A stretch of DNA of 64,000 bases from Bacteroidales bacterium UBA4893 (GTDB lineage Bacteria > Bacteroidota > Bacteroidia > Bacteroidales > P3). Under the pieces are notes generated by a model. It made no database searches, had not been told where the DNA came from, and saw nothing but the letters and a program-made list of their open reading frames with translations. Location: assembly GCA_002399025.1 (NCBI GenBank), contig DHCV01000035.1, positions 2,506-66,505 on the forward strand, read 5' to 3'. Shown piece after piece: positions 1 to 9,185 of the stretch; the stretch's first letter is position 1, and the number at the start of each line of letters is the position of its first letter. The translations under genes were made by a program, and so were the position numbers.

Positions 1-101
1 TAATTTAATTTCTGTTGAAGATAATCATATAAGTATATTTCTTGGCAATCAATACCTTCTTGCCAAAGCTTATAATCCTTTTCCTCTAATCTAAATACAT
101 T
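1..101 (-). pseudogene. REP-associated Y1 transposase (RAYT) remnant, C-terminal part, runs off the window
   Basis: Reading the minus strand from about 101 down to 1 gives an open stretch with DYKLWQEGIDCQEIY followed by a YDYLQQKLN-type segment. This matches the conserved region of IS200-like REP-associated tyrosine transposases that precedes their IHNNPV motif, which would lie beyond the window edge. A TGA stop in the same frame at 102-104 cuts it off from anything upstream, and no catalytic HUH region is visible, so the N-terminal half appears lost. The adjacent hairpins at 153-199 fit the REP elements such enzymes act on. The family call rests on about 30 residues. Confidence 0.5.
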
Positions 102-152
102 TCATTTGTAATATCTTTTGTATCTGCATAGCTTTAATATTGTATATCTTAC

Positions 153-199
153 GGATTGTAAATCCTTATAATAAAGACGTGCGGGATTACAAATCCCGC
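153..199. repeat. Pair of REP-like hairpins
   Basis: Two related inverted repeats lie side by side: GGATT-gta-AATCC at 153-165 and GCGGGATT-aca-AATCCCGC at 181-199, the second with perfect 8-bp arms. Their shared GATT/AATC core suggests a two-hairpin REP unit. The transposase remnant next to them (1-101) supports this. No other copy was noticed in the window. Confidence 0.55.
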
Positions 200-237
200 T
201 CGACGGGGAATCTTCAAGGTTTTCTTTTTCTACAGGA

Positions 238-696
238 TTGTATTTCTCAGACAAAGGGACAAAGATATATGGACATTTCCCTTATGAAGGAATGCGTGTT
301 CATCTACTTTCTGATGAATTCACTTTTGAAGCTACTGAAAGCAACTATAGTTTAGAAGTCCCTTTGCTTTTTACTTATAATATCCAAATGAATAAAAATA
401 TTAGCATAAAACCTCAAATAGGTTTTTTTGTTGCATATACACTATTTGGGGAAACAGAAGGAGAAAGAGTTTTTAAACAAAACTATTCTAATCCTAATAC
501 AGAAATTTCATATAATTATTTACCCTCTGATTATCTTATAGGAATTGGTCTGAATACTGGTATTTCCTTTATATATAAGAATATTTCCTTTACTTACTCT
601 TGTGATTTAGGTGCAGAAACACTCAAATCTGACCAAAGTACTTATCATAACGTATCTATGTTAACTATGTTCTTCTCTTTAGGATATAACTTTTAG
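238..696 (+). pseudogene. 5'-truncated outer-membrane beta-barrel protein
   Basis: The frame is open from about 175 and the first possible initiator is a TTG at 238, giving 152 residues. Alternating hydrophobic strands (SLEVPLLFTYNI, ISIKPQIGFFVAY) and the ending FFSLGYNF are typical of small PorT-like barrels of Bacteroidota. There is no signal peptide and no ATG, and the usual N-terminal strands are missing. The DNA just upstream is the hairpin and transposase-remnant block, so the 5' end was probably replaced by that element. A good terminator follows at 724. It could still be expressed from a cryptic start, but export without a signal sequence is unlikely. Confidence 0.55.
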
Positions 697-723
697 AAAA
701 ATTGAAATAGCATATTTCATATA

Positions 724-758
724 AAAGCAAGGAGATAGTTATTCTCTTTGCTTTTTTT
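724..758 (+). terminator. Rho-independent terminator after the barrel remnant
   Basis: AAAGCAAGGAGA (724-735) pairs with TCTCTTTGCTTT (743-754) with one G-U wobble and a 7-nt loop, followed by a T run. Confidence 0.8.
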
Positions 759-887
759 GTTTTTTGGGAGCGTGTATGCTAAGGATTTATGATTTTGAGA
801 TAGGTATTACAACATTTAGAGAATGGGATTTGGAAATTGAGAAATAGAAATTTCCTTTATTTATTCGAATTAATGAAAATAATTTTC

Positions 888-895
888 TAAATTTG
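888..895 (+). promoter_or_regulatory. -7 box for atpB (TAAATTTG)
   Basis: TAAATTTG matches the Bacteroidota TAnnTTTG element 22 bases before the atpB start. No clear -33 TTG is visible. A small inverted repeat GGAAATT/AATTTCC (832-855) lies just upstream; the rest of 759-887 holds nothing I recognise. Confidence 0.6.
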
Positions 896-917
896 CCCTT
901 TTATTAGAGATAGAAAA

Positions 918-2018
918 ATGTTTATGAAAAGAATAATAATATTAATCACTTTACTTTTTAGCTATAATTATAGCTCCTTTGCTTCAAGCACTGAAAACAA
1001 GCCTTTTGACCCAGGTGAAATGATTTTAGGACATATTGTTGACGATCATTCTTGGCATATTTTAACCTATAAAGACAAAGACGTTGCAATTCCTTTACCT
1101 GTTATTTTAGTTAATGAAGGAAAACTTGATGTGTTTATGTCAAGTAAGTTTGAACATGGTCACGCTACTTATAAGGGTTATCGTTTGGGAAATGTTGAAA
1201 GAGATGGAGAAAAAGCTAAGGGAAAGATTATTTGTGTTGATGAGAATGAGAAATGGAATGGAAAAACTCCACTTGATTTTTCAATAACCAAAAATGTATT
1301 GATGCTTATTATTGTTGCCTTAATTATGATTGTGGTTGTTTTTCAAGCAAAGAAGATTGCAATCAAGCAACAAGGCAAAGCTCCAAAAGGAGTTCAAAAC
1401 TTAGTGGAGATTCTTATTTTATTTATTCGTGATGATATTGCAATTCCTTCCATTGGAAAGAAACGTTACAAGAAATTTATGCCATATCTTCTTACAGCCT
1501 TTTGTTTTATTTTCCTTTCAAACATAATGGGACTAATTCCTTTCTTCCCTGGTGGCGCTAACCTTACTGGTAATATTGCTGTAACTATGGTTTTAGCTTT
1601 GTTTACTTTCTTCATCACTCAGTTCACTGCCAACAAAAACTACTTTAAACATATTATAAATATGCCAGGAGTTCCTTGGTGGCTTAAGTTCCCTCTTCCA
1701 ATTATGCCAATTGTTGAAATACTAAGTATGTTTACAAAACCTTTTGCTCTTATGATTCGTTTGTTTGCTAACATAACAGCAGGACATATAATTATTTTAG
1801 GCTTCCTTTCAATAATCTTTATATTTGGTGCTAAAAGTGTGGCAATAGGTTATGGAGTTTCAATTGTTCCTTTCCTTTTCGCTATCTTTATGACTCTTTT
1901 GGAAGTTCTTGTTGCCTACATCCAAGCTTATGTTTTCACTCTACTTTCTGCAATTTATTTCGGAATGTCTCACGAAGAACATGCAGAAGTTGAGCACGGA
2001 GAAATTGTAAATAAATAA
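918..2018 (+). CDS. atpB: ATP synthase F0 subunit a, Bacteroidota type
   Basis: Proton-channel subunit a of F1F0-ATP synthase in the inner membrane. The 366-residue length and N-terminal signal-like segment followed by a roughly 100-residue soluble region are normal for this phylum, where subunit a is longer than in E. coli. Five to six membrane segments follow from about residue 125. The essential arginine lies in MIRLFANITAGH in the penultimate helix region. The start may be ATG 918 or ATG 924, only two codons apart. The gene has its own promoter at 888 and is followed at once by the convergent ung gene: no atpE, atpF or other ATP synthase genes are adjacent, which is unusual. Confidence 0.93.
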   Translation: MFMKRIIILITLLFSYNYSSFASSTENKPFDPGEMILGHIVDDHSWHILTYKDKDVAIPLPVILVNEGKLDVFMSSKFEHGHATYKGYRLGNVERDGEKAKGKIICVDENEKWNGKTPLDFSITKNVLMLIIVALIMIVVVFQAKKIAIKQQGKAPKGVQNLVEILILFIRDDIAIPSIGKKRYKKFMPYLLTAFCFIFLSNIMGLIPFFPGGANLTGNIAVTMVLALFTFFITQFTANKNYFKHIINMPGVPWWLKFPLPIMPIVEILSMFTKPFALMIRLFANITAGHIIILGFLSIIFIFGAKSVAIGYGVSIVPFLFAIFMTLLEVLVAYIQAYVFTLLSAIYFGMSHEEHAEVEHGEIVNK

Positions 2019-2037
2019 TCCTCTATTATATATTTGT

Positions 2038-2697
2038 CTATTCCCAATCTATAGGCAACTGCCCTTGAGCAATTAAATAATTATTTGCTTGAGAGAAATG
2101 ATGATTACCAAAGAAACCTCTATGAGCTGAAAGAGGTGAAGGGTGAACAGATTTTAAAACTAAATGCTTGGTTTGGTCAATAAATTCTCCTTTCTTTTGA
2201 GCATAAGAACCCCAAAGCAAAAAGACTAATCCTGATTTTCTATTTGCCAAATTAAATATTACCCTATCAGTAAACTCTTCCCATCCCTTGCCTTGATGAG
2301 AGCCTGCCTTATGAGCCTCAACTGTTAGTGTTGCATTGAGCAAAAGAACACCTTGTGAAGCCCATCTTGTTAAATCTCCACTTTCATGAGGTGTAATTCC
2401 TAAATCAAGATTAATTTCCTTAAAGATATTCTTTAGTGATGGTGGTGCTGGTGTTGGTTCTAAAACAGAAAAGCAAAGACCATGAGCTTGATTTGGCTCA
2501 TGATAGGGGTCTTGCCCAAGAATTACAACCTTTACCTTATCAAAAGGGCATAAATTAAAAGCATTAAAAATGTTTGAAGCCTTTGGATATATGGTTTTCT
2601 CTTTATACTCTTGACGTACAAAAGAAGTAAGTTTAACAAAATAATCCTTTTCAAACTCTTCCTTTAAAACCTCTTTCCAACTCTCATCAATCTTCAC
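2038..2697 (-). CDS. ung: Uracil-DNA glycosylase
   Basis: Removes uracil from DNA, the first step of base-excision repair. The 219-residue protein shows the family-1 motifs: water-activating loop GQDPYHEP with the catalytic Asp near residue 62, the LLLNATLTV segment, and the HPSPLSAHRGFFG minor-groove loop near the C-terminus. The start is GTG at 2697; no in-frame ATG exists before an upstream stop, and a GGAG lies unusually close to the GTG. It sits 66 bases downstream of the receptor gene in the same direction with no recognisable promoter between, so read-through from that gene is possible. Confidence 0.95.
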   Translation of the reverse strand: MKIDESWKEVLKEEFEKDYFVKLTSFVRQEYKEKTIYPKASNIFNAFNLCPFDKVKVVILGQDPYHEPNQAHGLCFSVLEPTPAPPSLKNIFKEINLDLGITPHESGDLTRWASQGVLLLNATLTVEAHKAGSHQGKGWEEFTDRVIFNLANRKSGLVFLLWGSYAQKKGEFIDQTKHLVLKSVHPSPLSAHRGFFGNHHFSQANNYLIAQGQLPIDWE

Positions 2698-2763
2698 CTC
2701 CGTAGTATTCTTTCTTCTGATTTTTTAATTTAGTATATCTTCTCCTATTGGTTAAAAGTTAAT

Positions 2764-5253
2764 CTATCTTCCGCCTCCTGGGGAACCACCTCCTACTCTA
2801 TCGTCAAAGCTTTCTACACTTGGTTTGGATACTTGTTTGTTTTTGTAGTATTTTCCAAAGCGATAGCGTAGAGAAAGAGCAACTTGTGGTCCTTGATAGG
2901 AGCTCCAATTCTTAGTTATTGTGTTGCGATAGACTGTTTCTCTATACATTTTATTGATGTTTACGAAGTCATCAATGCTTAGAGTTAAGCCCAGTTTTTC
3001 TTCGAAAAAGCTCTTGGATATGTTTATGGAAAGGTCTTGATAGGAGCTGCTTGTGCTTAGTCCATACATTGAACTTGAACGGAAATAATAGTAGAATCCT
3101 AAACGCCATTTCTTCGGAAGTGTGAAGTCAGAACTTAAACTTGCATTATAACTCCAGCTCTCACGGTTTATGTCTAACTCATTGGGAGAGGATAGGATTT
3201 GTGAGTAATTGGCTCCAGTGGAAGCTCTAAAACTCCACCACTTAAAGAACTCTTTATTGAAGCTAATATTGAAGTTGAGATTGTGAGAAGAACCAAAATT
3301 AACTGATGAAGACATTAATGCCAAGGGGTTATATCCCAAATTAGTGTCCAGTGGTGTGCGAATCCAGTTTATATCATCTTTGGTATGGGAATAGGAAACG
3401 TTGGTAAAGAGCATGTATTTCCAAGAATGTGATAGGGATATGGAGTTAGAATATTGTGGATTAAGATAGGGATTTCCTGTTGAATAGGAGTACTCTGAAC
3501 TCTTTTGCATGAAAGGATTTAAGCTCCCTGACCAAGGTCTTGATATTCTATAGGAGTAGGATAGTGTGAGTTGGTTGTCGTCTTTAAACTTGTAATTTAG
3601 CCTTAGGTTGGGGAAGATATCGAAATAACTCCTTTTGTCTATGCTGTCTAAAACGTATTGATGTCCCTTTGTGTTGGTTTGTTCAAGACGTATTCCCAAT
3701 CTTACATTAAGCTTCTTCTTAAAGGTATTGGAGAATGATGCATAGAGGGAATTGATGTTTTCAAAGTATTTAAAGCGGTTTGTTTCCATTGGAACATTAA
3801 CATAATTGCCTGTTAGGGGGTCTAATTGTTCACTCCTATAGTCGTTATCGCTAAAGGACATATAGGTTTTCAACCCTGTTTCAAGCTTCATTGTTTTGGT
3901 GAAAGGCTTGTAGTAGTCGGCTCTAAAACTTAAATCATTATCGGGCGAAAGGTCTTGTCTTCTAAAGCCTTCTTCTCTGTCGAGTATGGTGTTTAGGTCT
4001 CCTATGTAATATTCATTCGTATTTTCGGAATTGCTTGTTGAGGAATTATGACTATAGGAAAGGTCTAACATAAACTTGCTGTCTAATGTGTCGAGCTTCT
4101 TTACATAGTCTATTCCAAACCCTAAACTGCGGCGTTTGGTTATTGAAGAGCTTCCTGAAAGGTATGATGAATCGACTATATTGTAATTAGGATAGGAAGA
4201 TATTAAATAGGGATCTTCATTATTTATCTCTGGATTTCCTCCAAAGGAGCCATAGAGATTAAAGCCTATGGTGCGGGTTGTATCGATGAGATAGGAGGCG
4301 TTTAGGTATATATTATTGTTGAGCCATTGCCACTCATCTTCACTCTCTGTTTTGAAAAGGACTGTGTCACCTACTCCTTTTGCTGTGTATCTTTCGCTTT
4401 TGGATGTGCCTTTGGAACCCCATTTCATGGGTGAAAACCCTAAGGATGTGGTCCATTTATCGTCTACATAGCTTAAGCTCATGGAGCCATAGTAGTTAAG
4501 CATTGTTTGATAGGATGCCCTGCCCCACACCGATCCATTGATGCCATAGTTTTGATTTTTCTTTATCTTAATGTTGATTATGCCTGCTGTTCCTTCTGCA
4601 TCATATCTTACTCCAGGGTTGGTTAAGACCTCAAAACTCTCCACTTGGTCGGGGGTCATACTCTTTAATAAGTCAACCACACTCTTGTACTGCATACGCA
4701 AATCTCTTCCATTATACTGAAACAAAACTCCACTTTTACCATTGAGAGTCAGGTTATCATCCTTATCTATAAAGACGCCTGGAACCCTCTTCAACAGGTC
4801 AAATGCACTTGTTACTGTGGCTGCTAACTGCTCGTCAACGTTCATTGTTAGCTTATCATCATCAACAATTATCCTCTCTATTTTGGCCGTTATTTCCACT
4901 GCGGCAAGTTCTCCAGAGAGTTCCATAAACAAGTTTCCCAAGTCCAAAATCTTCTCTTTGTCAAATTCCCCTAATCCTATCTCCTTGCGAAAAGGCTTGT
5001 AGCCCACAAAACTAACCTTCAAAATCATATCCCTCTTCCTTACATTCTTAATCTCAAAATCTCCATTGGTATCGGCTATTATTCCTTTGTAAATGCCCAG
5101 CGTATCGGTTTTGTAGTGAAGTGAAATGGAGCTGTAGGGAAGCTTTTCCTTTGAAATTGCATCGAGGATTTTTCCTTTTATGGTATAGCGTTGAGCTGTT
5201 GCAACACTTGAGAAAACAAGGATTGCAATGATAAGAGAAAGGGTTTTTTTCAT
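2764..5253 (-). CDS. Outer-membrane beta-barrel receptor-like protein with carboxypeptidase-regulatory domain (1)
   Basis: An 829-residue envelope protein. A signal peptide (about 1-20, ending in ATAQ) is followed by a carboxypeptidase D-like regulatory domain (about 21-110), a plug-like region with the FDLLKRVPGVFIDKDDN and YDAEGTAGIINI motifs (about 130-235), and a long aromatic-rich barrel of the OMP_b-brl_3 type. It ends in a Gly-rich tail, not a terminal aromatic residue. It resembles TonB-dependent receptors but lacks an obvious TonB box and no SusD partner is adjacent, so substrate uptake is not shown. A close paralogue lies immediately upstream (5377-7890). It has its own promoter at 5309-5338. 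Confidence 0.85.
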   Translation of the reverse strand: MKKTLSLIIAILVFSSVATAQRYTIKGKILDAISKEKLPYSSISLHYKTDTLGIYKGIIADTNGDFEIKNVRKRDMILKVSFVGYKPFRKEIGLGEFDKEKILDLGNLFMELSGELAAVEITAKIERIIVDDDKLTMNVDEQLAATVTSAFDLLKRVPGVFIDKDDNLTLNGKSGVLFQYNGRDLRMQYKSVVDLLKSMTPDQVESFEVLTNPGVRYDAEGTAGIINIKIKKNQNYGINGSVWGRASYQTMLNYYGSMSLSYVDDKWTTSLGFSPMKWGSKGTSKSERYTAKGVGDTVLFKTESEDEWQWLNNNIYLNASYLIDTTRTIGFNLYGSFGGNPEINNEDPYLISSYPNYNIVDSSYLSGSSSITKRRSLGFGIDYVKKLDTLDSKFMLDLSYSHNSSTSNSENTNEYYIGDLNTILDREEGFRRQDLSPDNDLSFRADYYKPFTKTMKLETGLKTYMSFSDNDYRSEQLDPLTGNYVNVPMETNRFKYFENINSLYASFSNTFKKKLNVRLGIRLEQTNTKGHQYVLDSIDKRSYFDIFPNLRLNYKFKDDNQLTLSYSYRISRPWSGSLNPFMQKSSEYSYSTGNPYLNPQYSNSISLSHSWKYMLFTNVSYSHTKDDINWIRTPLDTNLGYNPLALMSSSVNFGSSHNLNFNISFNKEFFKWWSFRASTGANYSQILSSPNELDINRESWSYNASLSSDFTLPKKWRLGFYYYFRSSSMYGLSTSSSYQDLSINISKSFFEEKLGLTLSIDDFVNINKMYRETVYRNTITKNWSSYQGPQVALSLRYRFGKYYKNKQVSKPSVESFDDRVGGGSPGGGR

Positions 5254-5308
5254 ATAAATTCTTTAAAGGTTAATTAATAGCAAGCAATATCTTTGAGTTT
5301 GATAACTG

Positions 5309-5338
5309 CAAATTTATATAATAATACGATAAAATCAA
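5309..5338 (-). promoter_or_regulatory. Promoter of the first OMP receptor gene
   Basis: On the minus strand TTG (5338-5336), 19 bases, then TAAATTTG (5316-5309): a textbook Bacteroidota promoter about 55 bases before the start codon. Confidence 0.8.
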
Positions 5339-5376
5339 GTATATATTGCAGGAAATTAAATCATAATAATCTTCTT

Positions 5377-7890
5377 TTAGAAGCCCATTCCTCCTTGTTG
5401 TTCTCTTTTTCCGGAAGCTCTTTTGTCAAATTCATCTTTTTGTTTTGACTTATCTACATTGAGATTTTGACCAAAATTAAATCTTAGTCCAAAGCTTAGC
5501 ATTGTATGTTGTGCCTTGTGTTTTAATTCAAATTTGGCATTTCCCATTTCCATTCCTCCGCCCTGCACTCTGGCTGAGAAAAGGTTTTGAACTCCAAGAC
5601 TTACTGTTAGCATTTCTTTGAAAAAGTTCTTGTTGAAATTAAGATTGACGCCATAGAAACCATCAAATCTATACACTCCCCAAACCCCTGGAGAAACATA
5701 AACTCCTGAAATTTCTGCCTTGTATTTCTTTGGAAGCGTGAAGCTTTGAGCGGCGTATCCAACAAAGGAAAATGCCTCTTGGCTTATGTTCAAATCTGTT
5801 TCTGGACTTTTGTTATTGGTGTAGTTGCCACTCAAAAAAAGTACACTTGTCCACCATTTTGTTAGAGGAATGGAGGTTGAAACACTTAGGTTAAGGTTGT
5901 TGGAAGAGGAGATATTTTGAGGCATATAGTAAATAATTGGACTATTAGGAAGTGGAACTGGCATTTGTGTAACCACGTCTTTGGTGTAGGAATAAGTAAG
6001 TGAAGTAAATATCATATAGAGGAAAGTGTTTTGCAAAGAAAAGTTATGAGTGTATTGAGGACGAAGCATTGGGTTACCTGTTTGGTAGGAATAGTCATCT
6101 GTTTTTATAAGGAAAGGATTTAAATTATCGTAAGTTGGACGAGAGATACGCATTGAATAGGTAAAGGTAGATTGGTATTTTGGTGAGAATTGATGTGAGA
6201 GTGATACATTAGGGAAAAGATTAGTGTAGGATTGTGTAAAGGAGATACTGTCAATCTGTTGCTCTCCTTTAAGGTTTGCATTTTCCATTCTCAAGCCCAA
6301 GCGAAGGGAGGTTTTCTCACCAAAAGACTTATTAAGTGAGCCATATAAAGCGTTGATATTCTCGTTGTAAATGAAGTGATTTGTTTTAGTTAAATCGTTA
6401 GTATCATTAAGCATAGCCTTGAAATTATTATCCACTTTTGTTATACTTACCTTGCCTCCAAGTTCCATTTTGAGGGTTTTTCCCAAAGGTTTCAAATAGT
6501 CCACTCTAAAGACATAGGAGTTGTAGGAGCTTGAAGTTTCGTTGTTTAAATCTTCAATTTTAAAAGCAGTATTAGGTGAAATATTTTGGAAGAAATATCG
6601 AGTATTGGAAGCAGAAAGGCTGCTTTGGGAGTTGTGAATAAAGTCAAAATCGGTTGAGAACTTACCCCCAAGAGTATCTAATTTTCTTTGATAGTTGAGG
6701 TTAACAATGTAGTTATTCATATCCGAAGAAGAGGCTTGAGTGTTGTCATATCTTAGAGAATCCGTTCTTATACCTCCAAAAAGAGTAGTGTACAATGTTT
6801 GGTTTGGATTCTCTGTAAGAGGGCTTTTGCTTTTGGAATAAGTAAGATTTAGAGCAATTGAATTGCGTTTATTGATTTGGTATTCTGAGCCTGCATTGAT
6901 GGTATAATCTTGAGCATTATATAAGTTTTTGCCCGTTTGCTTAATGAAAATACTGTCATTTCCAAACCCCAATTCCCTGCTTAGGGTTTGTTCCATTCTT
7001 TGTTTCCAGTTACTTGTTGAGAAAGAAAGAGTGTTGGTAAACTTCTTTGAAACTTGACTAAAGTTTAAGTCTCCCATATAGGAAAGCTCATTGGAATAGA
7101 AGGCATTTGTTCCAACAGAAAGGCTAATACCATCGTTTTTGTCTTGCTTAAAGATAAGATTTATAATACCAGCAACCCCTTCAGCATCATACTTGGAAGA
7201 AGGATTTGCCATAATTTCAATCTTATCTATAAGGGTTGCAGGCGTAGCTTTAAGGATTTGAACAAGGCTTTTCCAAGGGAGTTTCATGTCCCTTCCCTGA
7301 AACTGAAACAAGACTCCACTCTTACCATTTAGCTTAAGATTATCCTCATTATCTATTGCAATTCCAGGAGTTTTCTTCAAAAGTTCAAAAGCATTAGTAA
7401 CACTTTGAGCAGTTGTTTGGTCAATATTTACAGTCATCTTATCGGCATCTAACTTCACCCTATCCTTCATTGCCACAATCTCAACTTCGCCAAGACCCTC
7501 ACCCGCAATCTTCATTTTCACCTCTTTCAAATCAAGAACATTGCCCTTAAACATTGAGCTATTGATTGGGATAATCATCTTTTCATATCCAATAAAACTA
7601 AGAACTAAATTGTAATTTTCTTTCTTAACATCCTTCAAAACAAAGACTCCATTTGTATCGGAAGCCGTTCCTTTAATTTGTTTTAGGCTGTCTTTTTGAT
7701 TGAATAGTACGCAATTCACATACATTAAAGCTTGCTTAGAGCTTTCATCAATAACCTTTCCCTTTATGCTAAAGCCTTGAGCCATTGCACCAAAACCAAG
7801 GGATAAAACCAAACAAAAAGAAATTATCCTTTTGGTAAATATGGTTTTTGTTAGTATTTTATTCACTAATTTCATTTTCAGAGTTTTCAT
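5377..7890 (-). CDS. Outer-membrane beta-barrel receptor-like protein with carboxypeptidase-regulatory domain (2)
   Basis: An 837-residue paralogue of the 2764-5253 product with the same order: signal peptide (ending GAMAQ), carboxypeptidase-regulatory domain (about 40-125), plug-like region with FELLKKTPGIAIDNEDN and KYDAEGVAGIINL (about 150-250), OMP_b-brl_3 barrel, and a charged Gly-rich tail. The start may be 7890 or ATG 7875; both overlap the end of the preceding small gene (7859). No promoter was found in front, so it is probably the last gene of the GntR/ABC/GIN operon, which would tie an outer-membrane barrel to that regulatory unit. The substrate is unknown. Confidence 0.85.
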   Translation of the reverse strand: MKTLKMKLVNKILTKTIFTKRIISFCLVLSLGFGAMAQGFSIKGKVIDESSKQALMYVNCVLFNQKDSLKQIKGTASDTNGVFVLKDVKKENYNLVLSFIGYEKMIIPINSSMFKGNVLDLKEVKMKIAGEGLGEVEIVAMKDRVKLDADKMTVNIDQTTAQSVTNAFELLKKTPGIAIDNEDNLKLNGKSGVLFQFQGRDMKLPWKSLVQILKATPATLIDKIEIMANPSSKYDAEGVAGIINLIFKQDKNDGISLSVGTNAFYSNELSYMGDLNFSQVSKKFTNTLSFSTSNWKQRMEQTLSRELGFGNDSIFIKQTGKNLYNAQDYTINAGSEYQINKRNSIALNLTYSKSKSPLTENPNQTLYTTLFGGIRTDSLRYDNTQASSSDMNNYIVNLNYQRKLDTLGGKFSTDFDFIHNSQSSLSASNTRYFFQNISPNTAFKIEDLNNETSSSYNSYVFRVDYLKPLGKTLKMELGGKVSITKVDNNFKAMLNDTNDLTKTNHFIYNENINALYGSLNKSFGEKTSLRLGLRMENANLKGEQQIDSISFTQSYTNLFPNVSLSHQFSPKYQSTFTYSMRISRPTYDNLNPFLIKTDDYSYQTGNPMLRPQYTHNFSLQNTFLYMIFTSLTYSYTKDVVTQMPVPLPNSPIIYYMPQNISSSNNLNLSVSTSIPLTKWWTSVLFLSGNYTNNKSPETDLNISQEAFSFVGYAAQSFTLPKKYKAEISGVYVSPGVWGVYRFDGFYGVNLNFNKNFFKEMLTVSLGVQNLFSARVQGGGMEMGNAKFELKHKAQHTMLSFGLRFNFGQNLNVDKSKQKDEFDKRASGKREQQGGMGF

Positions 7891-8056
7891 TTACTTCTAT
7901 TGTAAAGGTTGAATTATTATAATTATTTTCATCTTCTGAGGTTTCTATGAAAGATTCTGGATTGTTTTTGACTCTATAAATTGCAACACTTATAGTTGCT
8001 ATTATCACTATTGCAACCCCAACAATAAATAGCTTTGTGCTTAATCTTATTTTCAT
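7859..8056 (-). CDS. Small single-span membrane protein
   Basis: A 65-residue protein not recognised as a named family. A basic N-terminus is followed by one membrane segment (about 9-27, FIVGVAIVIIATISVAIY), then a short acidic, Asn-rich tail rich in Glu. It lies 5 bases after the GIN-domain lipoprotein gene and overlaps the start of the receptor gene by up to 32 bases, so it is translationally linked to both. The tail would face the periplasm if the N-terminus stays inside. Confidence 0.6.
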   Translation of the reverse strand: MKIRLSTKLFIVGVAIVIIATISVAIYRVKNNPESFIETSEDENNYNNSTFTIEVNENSENEISE

Positions 8057-8061
8057 TTTAC

Positions 8062-8808
8062 TTATTTTTTATTATCTACTTTTGTTAATTGGGCAACCCC
8101 AGACATATCAGTCTTTATGTATTTAGGCTCCCCTTTATATCTTAATTCACTTGCTCCAGAAAGTTCAACATCTAAAGAGTTCTGAACAGTTATTTCAACA
8201 TTACTTGAACCCGAACCTTCTATCTTAAGACTATCTACCTCTAAGTCCAAAGCCTTAATATCGCTTGCTCCAGAAAGTTCAATATTGCAATTCTTTACCT
8301 TTCCTCTTAATTTTGAATCAGAAGAACCAGAGGATTCAAAGTCTAAAACATTACATTCAAAACTTCCAATTAAATCACAAGCACCGGATAAAGACACTTT
8401 AAACATATCTGTTTTCAAATCATTAATGGTTACATCACAAGCTCCAGAAGATTCAAGTTCTAAGATTGAAGGAGTTGTTATTGTAACTAAAATCTTATTA
8501 TTCTTATAATTATAAAACCCAAAATCGTCCTTATTGTAAATCTTTAATTCTCTATCCTTAACCTCAGTAACTATATAAGGCATAATTGAAGAATCAGCTT
8601 TAATAACTACTTCACTCCTATTACCTATATTAACAATCACATCTATTGCTCCATCAATTTCAACTTTATCAAAAGCTGAAACTTCTTTTGTTGATACCTT
8701 TGTTACTCCTGATAGCTTAACGCTTTTCTCATTAAATCCAACACAGGAAGATGTTAGCACTGCAATTATATACGCAATTGCAATTCCTATTTTTACACAT
8801 GTTTTCAT
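8062..8808 (-). CDS. GIN-domain (DUF2807) lipoprotein
   Basis: A 248-residue putative lipoprotein: the N-terminal hydrophobic segment ends in a lipobox (LTSSC near residue 22). The body is a head-GIN/DUF2807 domain with SGASDIK, GSGSSNVEI and ELSGASELRY repeats, predicted to fold as a right-handed beta-helix. Members are common next to small GntR regulators and ABC transporters in Bacteroidota; their role is not defined. The start overlaps the stop of the GntR gene (ATGA-type overlap, 8805-8808), supporting co-translation. Confidence 0.85.
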   Translation of the reverse strand: MKTCVKIGIAIAYIIAVLTSSCVGFNEKSVKLSGVTKVSTKEVSAFDKVEIDGAIDVIVNIGNRSEVVIKADSSIMPYIVTEVKDRELKIYNKDDFGFYNYKNNKILVTITTPSILELESSGACDVTINDLKTDMFKVSLSGACDLIGSFECNVLDFESSGSSDSKLRGKVKNCNIELSGASDIKALDLEVDSLKIEGSGSSNVEITVQNSLDVELSGASELRYKGEPKYIKTDMSGVAQLTKVDNKK

Positions 8809-9182
8809 TTTATCTTTGATTTTTTGGTTTTATATTCTTCAAATTTAAGGTTTATTTCTTCAATATCTATATCTAAAGAAAGCATGGTTTTGAAAACAAA
8901 AGGCAAGGTATTATTACAAAAATCTTCCTTTCTTACCTCTGTTATAATCTCTATTGCCTTAGGCGAAACAAAATATCCCATACCTCTTTTATTAAAGATT
9001 ATTTCCTTTTGCTGCAGCCAGTCAAATGCTCTCATGGCTGTATTTGGGTTCACTTCATTGAGAGTGGCTAGCTCCCTAACCGAAGGTATTCTCCCCTGAG
9101 TCTCATATTTACCAGATAGAATACCATCGCATATCCTATCGGCAAGCTTGAGATAAATGGGTGTTAAATCTTGTGTTATCAT
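8805..9182 (-). CDS. GntR-family transcription regulator, YtrA subfamily
   Basis: A 125-residue regulator: an N-terminal winged helix-turn-helix (about 10-75, with IPSVRELATLNEVNPNTAMR as recognition region and a GMGYFVS wing) and only a short helical tail in place of a ligand-binding domain. That is the hallmark of YtrA-type GntR proteins, which control ABC transporter operons. Here it is encoded within the operon it probably represses: an AGTGT/ACACT dyad (11791-11814) covers the operon promoter. It lies 3 bases after the permease gene and overlaps the GIN gene. The inducing signal cannot be read from sequence. Confidence 0.88.
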   Translation of the reverse strand: MITQDLTPIYLKLADRICDGILSGKYETQGRIPSVRELATLNEVNPNTAMRAFDWLQQKEIIFNKRGMGYFVSPKAIEIITEVRKEDFCNNTLPFVFKTMLSLDIDIEEINLKFEEYKTKKSKIK

Positions 9183-9185
9183 AAT

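Noticed and set aside
140..355. Open frame of 71 codons across the hairpins
   Set aside because: It spans the REP hairpins and overlaps the barrel fragment in another frame; no protein-like pattern.
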